Notes under the pieces: model-generated
Seen by the model: the letters and a program-made list of their open reading frames with translations, nothing else
What the model was told of the DNA's origin: nothing
Databases searched by the model: none
Position numbers and translations under genes: made by a program
From: Macrocystis pyrifera
Lineage: Eukaryota; Sar; Phaeophyceae; Laminariales; Laminariaceae
Assembly: GCA_031763025.1 (NCBI GenBank)
Contig: JASSKH010000001.1
Coordinates: 16,159,142-16,223,141, forward strand
Reading direction: 5' to 3'
Length of the DNA: 64,000 nt
Shown: positions 51,001 through 54,207 of the stretch, in pieces
Position numbering within the stretch: the stretch's first letter is position 1
Layout: the number at the start of each line of letters is the position of its first letter

Positions 51001-52071
51001 AATTTGTCATCTGACCATTGACCACGCACGCCTTTCGAGACGGAGCATCGTTCCTACTTCTAATAGAGACACCTCCAGCATTTGGGCGCTCATTGCGTTG
51101 TTTCCGTATATTACATAAAGGGACTTTTTGCTTACGATGGCATGTCCTCTTTCTGTTTCACCGTCTTCGGCCACTATCTATCCATCGCCTAGGGGGGGGG
51201 GGGGGGGTGTACTCGATAGGAGAGATGTACTCGATCTCATGCATGGCCGTAGTCGTACGACCATAGACCCTCGCATCCCTACAATGCCGGGACGGAGCAT
51301 GTCGGGTTTTCACCGACCAGGCAAACATTGCTTGCGCCAAGCGCGAAGCGCCGTGAGGTGTCCGGCGAGTCGCATGAAGGGTGAGCTGCATCCTACTAAG
51401 AACCGCTCGTGAGGCGGGCTTGCATATGGGGGGGGCGCGAAAAGGAAGAAGCAAGGAATCTCGAAGCAAGAAACATTCAAGGAAGAAATGCATACAGAAG
51501 GATACGACGGATGCATACGTAGTACCATATACTCTTTCGTAGTTTGGGTTTTGGTTTTTCACACACAGACCACTCAAAACACTCGCAAACAGAAAGAGGA
51601 GGGAGGGGGGTAGGGGACGGAGGGGGGGGGGGGAAGAGGGCGGTGGAGAGGGAGATTAGAGAGGAGAGAGAACAACAGCATGCAGATAAATCCACATACG
51701 TACACAAAAAGAGAAAAAAAAACTGTAGCAGCTCATATTGCAGGAGCACCAACACCAACAACAACAGCAACAAACATATTATTACGGGGGACCATAGAAA
51801 AAAAGGATCAAATACTGTCAGTAAAAATAGGGAAATATATAGGTTTGTGTGAGTACCGTAGGTCCTATCTACTATGGCCCCCCGCAATAACAATAAGACA
51901 ACCACATCACAACGCCACCTCCACCAACAACAACAACAGGCACCATTGACAACGTTAACCTGCTGCTCGCTCACCAAGGTTGCGGTCCTGTAGACCCGAC
52001 AGCATGGCCACGGGAATGTTGTGCAGCAGCGGGTTTTTCTTTATCTCACACAGCACCTGGAAGGCGGGGGG

Positions 52072-52111
<40 letters not shown>

Positions 52112-54207
52112 TCATTATCATGCATGGCCGCAGTCGTATGGGCATAGACCTTCGCATCCCTACAATGTCGGGACGGAGCACGTGGGCCTTTCACCGACCA
52201 GGCAAACAATGCTTGCACCAAAACCGTCAAGCGCCGTGAGGTGTTTCGGGCGAGCCATATAAAGGGTGAGCTGCATCCTACTGACAGAAAAGGGTCGTTA
52301 GGCGGACTTTTCTTACAGAGGATGACAGTGTACAGAGTTTAGTTGATTTGCTTTCTGGTGTGGCTGGCCACGTCAGGGGGTCTACTCATGTCGCTGGGGA
52401 TGACGGGGGACCATATTAACAGTGATCAGGACCCATCATACACACAAAAAACTACATATTCCAGTATTTATAGCAAGCATATTTCGTCCTGACTATCAAG
52501 TTCTCCTGTAATAGGCCGTCGCATCTCCACAATGCCGAGACGGAGCGGGGGGAAATACGATTTCAATAGATGCTATCACGGGGGCCCATAGTTAATAGGA
52601 CCTATGGTTTACATAAAAACCTATATATTTACCTATTTTTACTAACAAAATTTGGTCCCGTTAACTATGGACCCCCGTATTAGCAGACCGCGGTTCGACT
52701 GCTTGAGTGACCGCTCCTGTACACTTAAAACAAGTATAATATGGCCTCTCCAACAAGGTTAGCGGTCAACAGTTTATGAGACCGCGGTTTTACCGCCTGA
52801 CTGACCGCTCCTGTGCACATAAGCAAGTATAGAATGGCCTCTCCAACAAGGTTAGCGGTCAATACGCTAGGAGGCTACGGTTTGACGGACTTGATCCTTT
52901 GATCGACCTCCCCTCTGAAGTACAACCAATTAAGCGAGACCTCCCCAAGATTAGCACACAGGCTAATGGGATACCATCCTTGCCGCTGGATTTTGTCCCG
53001 GGAAGTTGCTAATCGCACTATTACGGGGGGGTCCATAGTTAATAGAACCTATGGTATACATAAAAAAAAAACTAAATATTTACCTTTTTTACCAACAATA
53101 TTTGGTCCTATTTACTATGGCCCCCCGTACTACACCGAGGTGACCTATTACGGGGAACCATATTTAACAGGACCTACGATACACACAAAAACCTGTATAT
53201 TACGTGTTATTAACAACACTATTTGGTCCTATTTACTATGGTCCCCCGTAATAATGCTAGTAACGCCCCCCCCCCAGAGTAAACGTCCCGGGGCCCTATT
53301 TTTATTCTCAGTGAAAACGAGCAAAATCCGAAGTAAACGCCCCCTGTTAAAAAAAGAAGCGAAAAAACGCCTCGGACACGTAGAAAACGCCCCCCCCCCC
53401 CCCTCCAATTTTTTGGGGGTAAAAGCCGTGGGGCGAAGCGTGCAAGCCATTTGAATGAGAGGAATGAAGGTGTTTGTTTCCAGAGCAGGCCAAAGGGGGT
53501 GTTTTGCACGGGAATGTCGACATATGGGCAGGTAGGTACGAGTACATGTGTTGTGTAACAGCAGAACAGGAATGATCAGCCGAGGGCAGAAAATAAATAA
53601 ATAAATAAAAACAACACCTTCCGCCTTTGGAACAAAATCACTACCTAATAGACACTCGAACGAGTACTGTAAGAACGCTAGCAAACACCTCACCCGGAAT
53701 AAACGCCCCCCTGTTTCAACAAAAAATAGAAGAACGCCTCGGCCACATAGTGCACACCCCGGGTCGCCCTTTCACGATAACACAATCGAAACGCCCCGGG
53801 AGGCGTTTACTAGCATAAATTACGGCACCCACCCAAATTGCTGATTTATTATGGGGGACCATAGTAAATACCTGGTAGGACCAAATCTTGTTAGTAAAAG
53901 TATGTAATATATATTGGTTTTTAGGGTGTACCGTAGGTCCTATTTACTGTGGTTTCCCCGTAATAGTATAATATACTATATTGAAGTTCGTTTCTCTCTA
54001 TTGCCAAAACTAGTCAACCCACACTATTAATAGCTCAAGCCATTAATTCATTCGTTCCATCCGCCCCATTTCCTACAGCGTTTCTACCAGGTATACTCGT
54101 ACCTCCAACCCGTCGATTCCGGGCATGATGACGTCCAGAAGAACGAGGCTGAACTCCAGCGGCCTCGCCTTCAGCGCCTCCAGTCCTAACCGGCCGTCCA
54201 CGGCAAC
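29961..54207 (-). CDS. Receiver - peroxiredoxin-like - receiver fusion protein (3' ten exons)
   Basis: Ten exons join in frame to 615 residues plus stop: 54103-54207, 51975-52056, 50258-50676, 44745-44980, 44034-44203, 42708-42843, 39610-39928, 37656-37726, 33088-33250 and 29961-30107. Receiver 1 has phosphoacceptor LLDVIMPG, switch Ser in AMLSG and Lys in LRKPMK. A Ser/Thr-rich linker follows, then an AhpC/TSA-like thioredoxin fold (GEVAPNFELPD, LLAFFPVAL, FPLLSD, YRWV), a Gly-rich linker, and receiver 2 (ILVVDDS, LLDIIMP, LQKPLK) at the C-terminus. Receiver domains accept phosphate from histidine kinases or HPt proteins; peroxiredoxins reduce peroxides. The peroxidatic Thr and Cys are replaced here, so a sensing or scaffolding role is more likely than catalysis (inference). 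The start exon, with the VDD part of receiver 1, was not found and lies above 54207. Introns total over 20 kb and are packed with MITEs and poly(C) retroelements. Confidence 0.85.
30228..30333. mobile_element. MITE-A copy 3
   Basis: Ends GCGGGGGACGATAGTAAAC and GTTTACTATGGCCCCCCG form inverted termini. Confidence 0.8.
30849..31139. repeat. Dispersed direct repeat, copy 1 (partner at 42140-42431)
   Basis: The two share CTACCCAGCTTCATCA, TCCTAGAGAGAT, GCCAGCGTACCGGGTACGAG and GATCAGAAAGG in the same order and spacing, about 290 bases. Both lie in introns of the fusion gene. No coding content was seen. Confidence 0.75.
31148..31252. mobile_element. MITE-A copy 4
   Basis: CGGGGGTCCATAGTAAATA and TATTAACTATGTATCCCCG are inverted ends, flanked by TTT and TAATA. 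Confidence 0.8.
31544..31832. mobile_element. TIR element with AGTGCCGGTTGCC ends, interrupted by MITE-A
   Basis: Left end TAGTGCCGGTTGCC and right end GGGCAACCGGCACTA are inverted. The element also carries subterminal TAGTGCCGCTATATA repeats. MITE-A copy 5 sits inside it. Confidence 0.65.
31653..31757. mobile_element. MITE-A copy 5 (nested)
   Basis: TTACGGGGGACCATAGTAAA and CTATTAACTATGGTCTCCCG lie inside the AGTGCCGGT element, so MITE-A inserted later. Confidence 0.8.
32460..33087 (-). pseudogene. Tandem decayed copies of the receiver-2 exon with minisatellite spacers
   Basis: Minus-strand relics at 32935-32995 (LLDIVAPIMVGVELL) and 32675-32750 (SLMPIKNGIQLLR) match LLDIIMPIMNGMELL of the intact exon at 33088-33250. 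Between them are repeats of TACCGTTGGTTTTACCGTCG type (32460-32540, 32755-32820, 33040-33087). Only the 3' half of the exon is recognisable in each relic, and neither has a clear acceptor. MITE-A copy 6 interrupts the array. Confidence 0.75.
32822..32928. mobile_element. MITE-A copy 6
   Basis: TACGGGGAGCCATAGTAAAT and ATTTACTGTGGTCCCCCGTA are inverted ends. Confidence 0.8.
33088..33250 (-). CDS. Fusion gene, exon with phosphoacceptor of receiver 2
   Basis: Acceptor CTCTCTAG completes a Gly codon from the preceding exon. The exon encodes YSTVHAENG, then NLILLDIIMPIMNGMELL, and ends RATDDRPT before donor GTAGAA. An alternative donor, GTGCGC, lies 27 bases earlier and is also in phase 0. Confidence 0.85.
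33267..33310 (-). repeat. Poly(C) tract (minus strand), 15 bases from a 3' splice site
   Basis: A run of 44 G on the plus strand reads as C in the fusion-gene transcript and ends just upstream of acceptor CTCTCTAG. Confidence 0.9.
34490..34587. mobile_element. MITE-A copy 7, left end lost
   Basis: AAATAGGACCTATGG, then TGGTCCTATCTACCACGG and CCCCC. A TACCAGGTA word interrupts the usual CCTATATATTT. Confidence 0.75.
34600..35780. other. Intron of the fusion gene; no exon recognised
   Basis: AGATAGAT-type simple sequence (34630-34680), then AT-rich sequence with GAACGTTACTC/GAACATTACTC repeats (34990-35070). Unclassified repeats. Confidence 0.35.
35780..36002 (-). mobile_element. tRNA-derived SINE, copy 3 (head missing)
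   Basis: Shares the body blocks CTTTCCAGC, CTGGACAAGCCGTGGTCACA and GCGCATAGGGTTCAGCATTC, and ends before the tRNA-like head. It carries an extra TTAATA at a TA in CTCGTA|GGAG relative to the other copies. Confidence 0.78.
37225..37626 (+). mobile_element. Family PC retroelement copy, plus orientation
   Basis: Contains CACCCACGAGGCAGTTG, GGTCGGTGAAAAACCCGAC, TTAGGGATGCGAGGGTCTAC and GGCCATGCATGATAATG. It ends in a plus-strand C run (about 37612-37626). It is the only long copy opposite to the host gene. Confidence 0.78.
37656..37726 (-). CDS. Fusion gene, exon starting receiver 2 (VVDD)
   Basis: Acceptor GTCGAACAG, then LTILVVDDSTISCKLAMRKL, with donor GTGAGCAG in phase 2. It contains the paired acidic residues that bind Mg2+ in receiver domains. 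Confidence 0.88.
38485..38785. repeat. Diverged tandem duplication, unit about 175 bp
   Basis: Both units contain AGATTCGACAAAAA, a run of AACCC(C/T)AA words, GATCGC, GGGAAAACCCTATAA or GGGAAACCCTATAA, and TTTCTCG, in order. The first unit includes AACCCTAACCCC, a telomere-like word. Confidence 0.65.
39270..39360. mobile_element. Small TIR element (CAGTCCCGTTT family), copy 2
   Basis: ACCCTTCTAGTACCGCAG and CTGCACTGCTAAAAGGGT are inverted ends. Confidence 0.7.
39401..39560 (-). mobile_element. Family PC retroelement copy
   Basis: A C tail (plus G run 39401-39431) is followed by CATGCATGGCCGTAGTCG, CATCCCTACAATGCCGG and TTTTCACCGACCAGGC. The copy is cut off after about 130 bases and is followed by another G run. 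Confidence 0.78.
39565..39585 (-). repeat. Poly(C) tract (minus strand) 25 bases after a 5' splice site
   Basis: A run of 21 G on the plus strand lies just inside the intron downstream of the exon at 39610-39928. Confidence 0.85.
39610..39928 (-). CDS. Fusion gene, Gly-rich linker exon
   Basis: Acceptor GACGAAG completes the Glu codon of the previous exon. It begins ELLQVLQCSDAALK (the end of the peroxiredoxin-like fold or a short helix). The Gly/Ser-rich linker follows, and it ends SRGVRK in phase 0 before GTGGGG. Length and composition fit a flexible tether to receiver 2. Confidence 0.82.
39976..40016 (-). mobile_element. Family PC copy truncated to about 30 bases plus tail
   Basis: A G run is followed by TACTCATTATCATGCATGGCCG-type sequence and then unrelated sequence. 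It lies 47 bases upstream of the acceptor for the linker exon. Confidence 0.7.
40228..40333. mobile_element. MITE-A copy 8
   Basis: GGCATAGTTAATAGGACC and GGTCCTATTTACAATGGCC are inverted, with TTA and TAA outside. The G run at the left end is expanded. Confidence 0.8.
40721..40826. mobile_element. MITE-A copy 9
   Basis: TTACGGGGGATCATAGTTAA and TTAACTATGGACCACCGCAA are inverted ends. Confidence 0.8.
41121..41241. mobile_element. Small TIR element (CAGTCCCGTTT family), copy 3
   Basis: ACCCTTTTAAGG and CAAAACGGGACTGCAG then AAAAGGG mark the ends. Another arm pair follows to about 41360. Confidence 0.6.
41725..42050 (-). mobile_element. Family PC retroelement copy
   Basis: A G run (41725-41734), then ATCATGCATGGCCATTGTCG, CATCCCTACAATGCCGG, GAAGCGCCGTCAGG and AGACAGCGCTGGGTT. 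About 320 bases. Confidence 0.8.
42140..42431. repeat. Dispersed direct repeat, copy 2
   Basis: Partner of 30849-31139, in the same orientation, with shared blocks throughout. Confidence 0.75.
42708..42843 (-). CDS. Fusion gene, third peroxiredoxin-like exon
   Basis: Acceptor GCGCCAAG, then (D)VASTGQRGSHVGIVV and GKCLYRWVATGENG, ending DLA before donor GTGAGTACT (phase 2). This is the strand pair that in AhpC/TSA proteins carries the FVID-x-G-x-I-x-Y-x-W/V segment. No resolving-cysteine motif (VCP) is present. Confidence 0.85.
42875..43365 (-). mobile_element. Two family PC copies in tandem
   Basis: A short copy (42883-42935) and a longer one (42945-43365) both show the CATGCATGGCC terminus after G-rich runs. 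The longer copy includes GACAGCAATGGGTTCACC and ends near TCATCCCCTCTCGTGCGG. The first tail lies about 37 bases upstream of the acceptor for exon 42708-42843. Confidence 0.72.
43855..43910 (-). mobile_element. Possible short family PC fragment
   Basis: ATATCATGCATGACGATAG then GTATTACCAAAGA resembles the family terminus, but no G run adjoins it. Confidence 0.4.
44034..44203 (-). CDS. Fusion gene, second peroxiredoxin-like exon
   Basis: Acceptor CGCGCAG gives AGCAACC, completing a Lys codon. The exon reads THTDVVAIGKDPPFAMGF and GLDFPLLSDCQLS. This matches the V-V-x-I-S-x-D-x-P-F and (F)PLLSD region that is highly typical of AhpC/TSA and BCP-type peroxiredoxins. Donor GTGAGTGACG, phase 1. 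Confidence 0.88.
44745..44980 (-). CDS. Fusion gene, first peroxiredoxin-like exon (active-site Cys missing)
   Basis: Acceptor GTCGCGTCGCAG gives GEVAPNFELPDKHLRQFRL, then NILLAFFPVALVESAATG, a Gly-rich stretch and EILNALRDNLAAI; donor GTGAGATG in phase 2. In active peroxiredoxins the block is F-x-P-x(3)-T-x(2)-C. Here it aligns as P-VAL-V-ES-A, so both Thr and peroxidatic Cys are replaced and a Gly-rich insertion follows. Flanking blocks stay in the same frame, so one slip cannot explain the loss. Confidence 0.88.
45038..45092 (-). repeat. 55-base poly(C) tail of the non-LTR retrotransposon
   Basis: The plus-strand G run directly adjoins the 3' end of the element (AGCAACAAAAA on the minus strand). 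It ends 56 bases before the first peroxiredoxin-like exon. Confidence 0.9.
45100..46141 (-). pseudogene. Retrotransposon ORF, C-terminal region with Cys/His motif
   Basis: About 345 residues are open from MDAILTNPN onwards, with NVIVPKLEYAGEVW (the region after the RT thumb in Jockey/I-type elements), then CPCGKAIESRSHIVGEC. The latter is a C-x-C-x(8)-H-x(4)-C finger common near the C-terminus of such elements. It is separated from the RT frame by a shift near 46145-46175. An open frame continues through the poly(C) tail as poly-Pro into the host exon, which is an artefact. Confidence 0.82.
46173..47171 (-). pseudogene. Retrotransposon reverse transcriptase, truncated and frameshifted
   Basis: It opens at the truncation with KNRKAAGADQIVNEF, followed by RGITLLSTVGK, FRPNRSCVDHV, FLDVQKAYDTV, VAQGCTLSPNLF and the catalytic LMFADDFVG, then VKKCAVVV and YTYLGVEISKD. 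These are RT blocks 1-7 of non-LTR elements in order. The frame ends at 46173 just after YLGV, while homologous sequence continues in another frame, indicating at least one indel. Confidence 0.9.
47172..47335 (-). mobile_element. Family PC retroelement copy abutting the LINE
   Basis: A G run (47172-47183), then ATGCCATTCATGGCCGTAGT, GCATCCCTACAATCCCGGGA, TTTTCACCGACCAGGC and GCGAAGCGCCG. Its tail marks the truncated 5' boundary of the LINE. Confidence 0.78.
47756..47850. repeat. CATAC/ACTCATAC low-complexity repeat
   Basis: ACTCATACAATTCATACAAC and CACACTTCAC-type words recur. The same composition continues at 48300-49135. Confidence 0.6.
47872..47975. mobile_element. MITE-A copy 10
   Basis: TACGGGGGACCATAGTAAAT and GTCCTATTTACTACGGCC are inverted. 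It abuts a tRNA-like sequence. Confidence 0.85.
47971..48040 (+). other. tRNA-like sequence (pseudo-tRNA or SINE head)
   Basis: TGGTCTAGTGGTTAAC fits an A-box and D-arm, and GGTTCGATTCTCC fits a B-box and T-loop, with correct spacing. The acceptor stem cannot pair, because a MITE-A end occupies the 5' side, and the anticodon stem is poor. A working tRNA is unlikely. Confidence 0.45.
48300..49135. repeat. Irregular (A)CTCATAC-type repeat region
   Basis: CTCATAC, TTCATAC and ACTCAAATC words recur roughly every 10-20 bases across most of the segment, interrupted at 48660-48900 by an AGATC-rich repeat. Open frames within have biased composition and no domain. Confidence 0.55.
48665..48905. repeat. 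AGATC-rich dispersed repeat
   Basis: CTGATAGATC, GTTATGACAGGC, CATCACACAGATCAGATC, CGCCCTGAATAGTCTAGATC and GTAGACGATCAG. Similar ordered words occur at 54690-54950, and a partial set at 30660-30780. Probably a TIR element. Confidence 0.5.
49398..50183 (-). repeat. Inverted-duplicate segment A (partner 61402-62112)
   Basis: Minus-strand words CTGAGCGTGCTCGGTTGG, ACATCCCTGGC, CGCCTCCTT, TATTACTTGCCGG, GGCTCTGTCTGGCCTC, AAGATTCAAGCGGTGC and CAGTCTGAGCACCAAC occur in the same order on the plus strand at 61402-62112. It lies in the intron between 50258 and 44980. It contains a 163-codon open frame on the minus strand with no recognised domain. Confidence 0.75.
50258..50676 (-). CDS. Fusion gene, exon with end of receiver 1 and Ser/Thr-rich linker
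   Basis: Acceptor TTTTCAG gives AG completing a Glu codon. The exon reads VVCMQEGAEVVLRKPMKIDE (helix 4, strand 5 and the conserved Lys) and then VVQQVCGQ. About 100 residues rich in Ser, Thr, Gly and Pro follow. It ends WKRGKAVLP before donor GTGAGTTT, phase 0. GKAVLP leads straight into GEVAPNF of the peroxiredoxin-like exon, as in normal AhpC/TSA proteins. Confidence 0.87.
50734..50855 (-). mobile_element. Family PC retroelement copy
   Basis: A broken G run, then TAGATATCATGCATGGCCG, CTACAATGCCGGGACGG and TTTTCACCGACCAGGC. The tail lies 57 bases upstream of the acceptor of exon 50258-50676. Confidence 0.75.
50860..50946 (-). mobile_element. LINE 3' fragment 1
   Basis: A G run, then TACTCATTTGTTGCTTGCC, GACCATTGACCACGCATCCC and TTTCGAGACGGAG. 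Confidence 0.8.
50974..51192 (-). mobile_element. LINE 3' fragment 2, about 215 bp
   Basis: After a G run of about 33 (50941-50973) follow CATCTGACCATTGACCACGC, GAGACACCTCCAGCATTTGG and CATTGCGTTGTTTCC. It is collinear with 45110-45330 of the longer element, through GGCCACTATCTATCCATCGCC. Confidence 0.85.
51193..51430 (-). mobile_element. Family PC retroelement copy
   Basis: A G run (51193-51207), ATCTCATGCATGGCCGTAG, CATCCCTACAATGCCGG, CAAGCGCGAAGCGCC and GGTGAGCTGCATCCTAC. Confidence 0.82.
51781..51889. mobile_element. MITE-A copy 11
   Basis: TTACGGGGGACCATAG and CTATGGCCCCCCGCAA are inverted ends. The neighbouring AAAAAAGG is a decayed AAATAGG. Confidence 0.82.
51975..52056 (-). CDS. Fusion gene, middle exon of receiver 1
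   Basis: Acceptor CGCCTTCCAG, then VLCEIKKNPLLHNIPVAMLS and GLQDRNL, with donor GTGAGCGAG in phase 1. PVAMLSG carries the switch Ser after strand 4. Confidence 0.9.
52074..52400 (-). mobile_element. Family PC retroelement copy at a splice acceptor
   Basis: A 36-base G run (52074-52109) ends 16 bases from the acceptor AG of exon 51975-52056. Beyond it are CATTATCATGCATGGCCG, CATCCCTACAATGTCGG and CCTTTCACCGACCAGGC, through GGTGAGCTGCATCCTAC. The C tail therefore occupies the polypyrimidine-tract position. Confidence 0.85.
52406..52515. mobile_element. MITE-A variant
   Basis: ACGGGGGACCATATTAA at the left, and internal ATCAGGACCCATCATACACA with TTTCGTCCTGACTATCA at the right. This links MITE-A to the element at 19511-19588. 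Confidence 0.55.
52575..52680. mobile_element. MITE-A copy 12
   Basis: TCACGGGGGCCCATAGTTAA and GTTAACTATGGACCCCCGTA are inverted ends. Confidence 0.85.
52681..52960. repeat. Diverged tandem repeat, unit about 105 bp
   Basis: GACCGCGGTT(C/T)(G/T)AC then GACCGCTCCTGT, AAGTATA, ATGGCCTCTCCAACAAGGTT and AGCGGTCAA occur twice (from about 52685 and 52790). A third, weaker unit follows. Confidence 0.75.
53021..53129. mobile_element. MITE-A copy 13
   Basis: TTACGGGGGGGTCCATAGTT and TTTACTATGGCCCCCCGTA are inverted ends. Confidence 0.85.
53148..53252. mobile_element. MITE-A copy 14
   Basis: TTACGGGGAACCATATTTAA and ATTTACTATGGTCCCCCGTA are inverted. Only about 20 bases separate it from copy 13. 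Confidence 0.85.
53255..53820. mobile_element. TIR element with ATGCTAGTAA(A)CGCC ends
   Basis: The left ATGCTAGTAACGCCCCC is the inverse of the right GGAGGCGTTTACTAGCAT. Inside, GTAAACGCCCCCTGTT then AACGCCTCGGACACGTAG recurs as AATAAACGCCCCCCTGTT then AACGCCTCGGCCACATAG. No coding capacity was seen. Confidence 0.65.
53848..53963. mobile_element. MITE-A copy 15, with a CCTGGTA insertion
   Basis: TTATGGGGGACCATAGTAAA and TATTTACTGTGGTTTCCCC are inverted ends. Seven bases, CCTGGTA, interrupt the family word AAATA|GGACC. Confidence 0.85.
54103..54207 (-). CDS. Fusion gene, first recognised exon (phosphoacceptor of receiver 1)
   Basis: Acceptor CTGTCGAAG, then VAVDGRLGLEALKARPLEFS and LVLLDVIMPGIDGLE, with donor GTACGAGT in phase 0. 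The 35 residues run from the second receiver strand through the phosphoacceptor Asp. The preceding exon, which must carry the VDD motif, was searched for by eye up to 64 kb and not found. Confidence 0.87.

Noticed and set aside
29961..54207. Hybrid histidine kinase
   Set aside because: No DHp or ATP-binding boxes (H, N, G1, G2) were seen between the receivers; the middle domain matches AhpC/TSA blocks instead.
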